NCBI RefSeq assembly: GCF_014636935.1
Contig: NZ_BMES01000003.1
Span: 124,001-188,000 of the forward strand
From: Alsobacter metallidurans
Lineage (GTDB): Bacteria; Pseudomonadota; Alphaproteobacteria; Rhizobiales; Beijerinckiaceae
DNA length: 64,000 nt
Direction of reading: 5' to 3'
Each line of letters starts with the position of its first letter. The first letter of the stretch is position 1. The notes beneath the pieces were generated by a model. The model made no database searches. It saw only the letters and a program-made list of their open reading frames with translations, and was not told the origin of the DNA. The translations under genes were made by a program, and so were the position numbers. This document shows, piece by piece, positions 61,663 to 64,000 of this stretch.

Positions 61663-61839
61663 TCAGTCGCCGCCATCGGCGAGAAGCGACGAGAACAGGC
61701 TCGTGAAGACGCTGTCGGCCAGCTTCTCGGTAAACTTCATCACCATTTTGTTCAGTTCTTCGGCGTTGCCCGTGCTGGCGGCCGCCGTGTTCGCCGTGGA
61801 TGCGGCGCCGGTCGCCGCGCCTTGGATTTCACCAGCCAT
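61663..61839 (-). CDS. 58-residue small protein before sctI (needle/pilin candidate)
   Basis: A small protein with GGAGATC upstream of ATG 61839. The first 28 residues are Ala/Thr/Gly-rich, the rest a helix MVMKFTEKLADSVFTSLFSS. In needle-type systems a subunit of this size often lies just before the rod gene. It has the same build as the 61-residue protein before sctD. No sure family assignment. Confidence 0.5.
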   Translation of the reverse strand: MAGEIQGAATGAASTANTAAASTGNAEELNKMVMKFTEKLADSVFTSLFSSLLADGGD

Positions 61840-62212
61840 GGCGGGATCTCCTCGTGGTGTCTGAAAGGGTTTTGCGTCCGCCGGTCTGTGATTCACCGAG
61901 GGCGGAAAGCTGCGCAATCTGCTCGGCCGCCTGTGCGGCGACCTCGCGTTTGCTGAACCGCAACGTGCGCAACTTGGCGACAGCATCCGCCATGCGCCCC
62001 TGGTCCTTGTCGCGCATCGCGAGCCCGAGCGTCCGGAAACGACCGGCTGGGTCGCGTTCCTCCACCAGGCGGGAGAGTTCGCTGTCCGGCTGCAAGGCGC
62101 CGCGCTTCACGGCGTCCACATAGTCGGCCGCCAGATCACGGAACGGACGCCCACGATTGGCTTGCGGGCGGGTCGCTTGAACTGCCTGCGGATCGAACTT
62201 GCGGTTGGGCAT
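61829..62212 (-). CDS. Hypothetical protein, 127 residues, between sctV and sctI
   Basis: A helical, Arg/Ala/Gln-rich protein with GGAGAACC before ATG 62212. Segments DSELSRLVEERDPAGRFRTL and AVAKLRTLRFSKREVAAQAA suggest a small helical bundle, perhaps a chaperone or regulator. It overlaps the next gene by 11 bp and follows the tiny 30-codon frame by TGATG. No family recognised. Confidence 0.55.
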   Translation of the reverse strand: MPNRKFDPQAVQATRPQANRGRPFRDLAADYVDAVKRGALQPDSELSRLVEERDPAGRFRTLGLAMRDKDQGRMADAVAKLRTLRFSKREVAAQAAEQIAQLSALGESQTGGRKTLSDTTRRSRHGW

Positions 62213-62304
62213 CACGGTTCTCCGATGCCGCATGATGACGCAAAGGCGACCCGGAGAAGATCCGCGCCGGGCGCCGAGGCGCCTACGTAGAAGCGCCCCG
62301 TCAT
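62212..62304 (-). CDS. 30-codon frame overlapping the sctV stop
   Basis: An ATG overlaps the sctV stop as ATGA and the frame ends in TGATG with the next gene's start. The product starts MTGRFYVGASAPGADLLRVA and ends in a Cys-containing tail. Both junctions are of the translational-coupling type, and no other gene fills the 88-bp gap. It may be a real microprotein or just a coupling bridge. Confidence 0.4.
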   Translation of the reverse strand: MTGRFYVGASAPGADLLRVAFASSCGIGEP

Positions 62305-64000
62305 GCCACAGACCTCAGCTCGCCCCGGGGCTCCGCCACGAGCGTGCCAACCGGCTGGCACGTGAACTCCGGCGCGATTTCCTGGAACGATAGAACCGCG
62401 AAGCCCACATCGTGGGAGCGCAGGTAATGGGCGAGATGACGCCGAAGGTCGACCGCCGTCACCACCACGGGCGGCGGAGCGGCAGGATCTTCCGGCCGCA
62501 CGATGGTCTCGATCTGCTCGAGAAGCGTATTGGACAGCCGGCTCGACATCATCAAAAACACGCCCGACTCGGTCATGCGCAACGACTCGCGCAGCTGCTG
62601 CTCCAGGCCGGGCTCGACCACGTAGGCGGGCAGCACACGGCTGGCGTCTGCGATCTGGTCACAGATCTGCCTCCGCATCGCGCGCCTTACGTGCTCGGCC
62701 AGCACGGCCGCATCGGTTTCGCGCTGTCCCCACTCGGCAAGCGCCTCGAAAAAGGTCTGGGCGGGGACGAGCGGAACCTGCTCGCCGGCGAGCCGGCGCA
62801 TCACGTCCAGCATGCGCGGCATCGGCACGGCGTTGCCGGCCTGCTCGGCCAGGCGCGGATGCGAGGTGCGCAACTCGGCGAACAGCGCATGCGCCTCCTC
62901 GAAGCCGAGCGTCAGGGCGGACTGCGCCTTCAAGTGCTCCACGCCAGCATGCGCGAGGAGGTCCTCGAACGAGATGAGGCGCAAGCCGGCGTCGATCAGG
63001 CGCGCCGCCTCCGCGCTGTCGACCCAGAAGCCGTGCGGCCGCCGCCAGCCGCGGGCCAGGGGGCGACGCGGCGCCCCCGCGGCGTCGAGGATGGCGGCGT
63101 CGCCTTCCAGCACGGTCGCGTCCGCCGCAACGGCTTCGGCGAAAAGCGCCACGCCATCAAACAGCACCTTCACGGTGTCGGGAGGGAGCTCGTCGGCGAG
63201 TTCGATCCCGAAGCGCGGCGTTTGAACGCCGAGCCGCCGGCGGCACGCGTCCATGCGGGCGTCGCGGGCCTGCGCGAAGGCCCGCCCATCGAGCCGCCCG
63301 AACGCGTTTGCGCCGAGCCGGATCGCGAGGCGCTCATGAGGATGCGAATCCGCGGAGGGCGTCGGTTCGGCGTCCGTGGCGCCGTCCGCCGTGCGGCCGC
63401 GCGACGCGCCGGAGCGTCGGCCCGGCGCCTTGCCGGGCATGAACCACGCGACCCAGATCAGGACGCCGCCGAATGCAAAGAACAACAGCGCCGGAAACCC
63501 CGGCACGAGCCCGATCGCCGACACGACCACGCCGGCCGCCCCGATGCTGCGCTGGCTGCCCGCGAGCTCCGCCGCGATGTCGCCGCCCAGGTCGGCCCCG
63601 CCCTCCGTGGTGACGCGGGTCACGATCGCGCCCGCGCAGAGCGCCAGCAGCAGCGCCGGGATCTGCGCCACCAGACCGTCGCCGATGGTCAGCAGCGAGT
63701 AGGTGGACGCGGCTTGGCCGAGCGGCATGCCCTTCTGGAAGGCCCCGATCGCGATGCCGCCGACGAGGTTCACGACCACGATGAGCAGGCCCGCGATGGC
63801 GTCGCCCTTCACGAACTTCATCGCGCCGTCCATGGCGCCAAAGAACTGGTTCTCCTTGTCGAGATTGCGCCGCCGCTCGCGCGCCTCGGCCGGATCGATG
63901 TCGCCGGCGCGCAGCTCCGCGTCGATGCTCATCTGCCGGCCCGGCAAGGCGTCGAGCACGAAACGGGCCGCCACCTCGGCGACGCGCTCGGCGCCCTTCG
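62301..64000 (-). CDS. sctV: Type III secretion export gate protein SctV (partial, N-terminus beyond window)
   Basis: The last ~566 codons of an FlhA/YscV homologue, running off the right edge. Visible are the late membrane part (LPGRQMSIDAELRAGDIDPA, then IAIGAFQKGMPLGQAASTYS and GLVAQIPALLLALCAGAIVT) and the cytoplasmic ring domain (LADELPPDTVKVLFDGVALF, then LTLGFEEAHALFAELRTSH). It forms the export gate and binds chaperone-substrate pairs. It is the first gene of the long operon seen here. Confidence 0.93.
   Translation of the reverse strand, partial: KGAERVAEVAARFVLDALPGRQMSIDAELRAGDIDPAEARERRRNLDKENQFFGAMDGAMKFVKGDAIAGLLIVVVNLVGGIAIGAFQKGMPLGQAASTYSLLTIGDGLVAQIPALLLALCAGAIVTRVTTEGGADLGGDIAAELAGSQRSIGAAGVVVSAIGLVPGFPALLFFAFGGVLIWVAWFMPGKAPGRRSGASRGRTADGATDAEPTPSADSHPHERLAIRLGANAFGRLDGRAFAQARDARMDACRRRLGVQTPRFGIELADELPPDTVKVLFDGVALFAEAVAADATVLEGDAAILDAAGAPRRPLARGWRRPHGFWVDSAEAARLIDAGLRLISFEDLLAHAGVEHLKAQSALTLGFEEAHALFAELRTSHPRLAEQAGNAVPMPRMLDVMRRLAGEQVPLVPAQTFFEALAEWGQRETDAAVLAEHVRRAMRRQICDQIADASRVLPAYVVEPGLEQQLRESLRMTESGVFLMMSSRLSNTLLEQIETIVRPEDPAAPPPVVVTAVDLRRHLAHYLRSHDVGFAVLSFQEIAPEFTCQPVGTLVAEPRGELRSVA

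Noticed and set aside
1-64000. tRNA, rRNA, CRISPR arrays, insertion sequences and prophage genes
   Set aside because: I scanned the intergenic gaps and found no cloverleaf-like, repeat-spacer, transposase or phage signals; a covariance-model search would settle the tRNA question.

Overview
The window is GC-rich DNA (by eye about two thirds G+C) from an alphaproteobacterium, most likely of the order Hyphomicrobiales (Rhizobiales). The pointers are a type III secretion locus in the rhizobial (Rhc) gene order, a DUF2336 protein, a small secreted protein with a WGRCW-type motif common in that order, and an Ugp-type importer operon. Nearly all sequence is coding. I saw no rRNA, tRNA, CRISPR array or intact insertion sequence. 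Both ends cut through genes: an ABC permease on the left and sctV on the right.

Layout. 1-5.1 kb: an efflux pair (FtsX-type permease, HlyD-type adaptor) and an MgtA-type Mg2+ P-type ATPase. 5.25-11.84 kb: a seven-gene minus-strand operon with a DeoR regulator, an UgpCBAE-like importer, a GpdQ/CpdA-like phosphodiesterase and an inositol-monophosphatase-family phosphatase, which reads like uptake and stepwise breakdown of a phosphodiester. A lone Fe3+/phosphonate-type binding protein diverges from it. 13.4-15.8 kb: aldehyde dehydrogenase and divergent LysR. 15.8-23.2 kb: a large winged-helix/ATPase/TPR regulator divergent from ohr, an alpha/beta hydrolase, a DipZ-like fusion, another hydrolase and a deleted SDR pseudogene. 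23.4-25 kb: an ABC-F ATPase.

25-28 kb: an ECF41-type sigma factor with cupin, NmrA-like and carboxymuconolactone-decarboxylase genes. Two sites matching the ECF41 promoter (TGTCACA, 16-17 nt, CGTC) lie upstream of the two target units. 28.2-30.5 kb: a methyltransferase-like gene coupled to a DUF2239 gene, and a broken LysR gene. 31-38.7 kb: SulP transporter, small proteins, a chemoreceptor, a YqhA-like membrane protein and a DUF1254 protein. 38.8-46.8 kb: arginine catabolism (arginase, ornithine cyclodeaminase, Lrp-type regulator) beside a Dpp-type peptide/opine importer. 47.3-48.7 kb: a lower-GC acyltransferase.

48.7-64 kb: the type III secretion locus. A plus-strand unit carries DUF2336, a 61-residue protein and SctD. 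A minus-strand operon runs sctV, three small genes, sctI, J, K, L, N, O, Q, R, S, T, U and an unknown gene. Between them lie a secretin N-terminal piece (RhcC1-like), a LuxR-type response regulator with a degenerate receiver, and an unknown 97-residue protein. The most unusual point is SctU, whose autocleavage motif NPTH is replaced by SAAY. Together with the orphan secretin fragment, the degenerate regulator and several unrecognised small proteins, this suggests a divergent, little-described member of the Rhc family.
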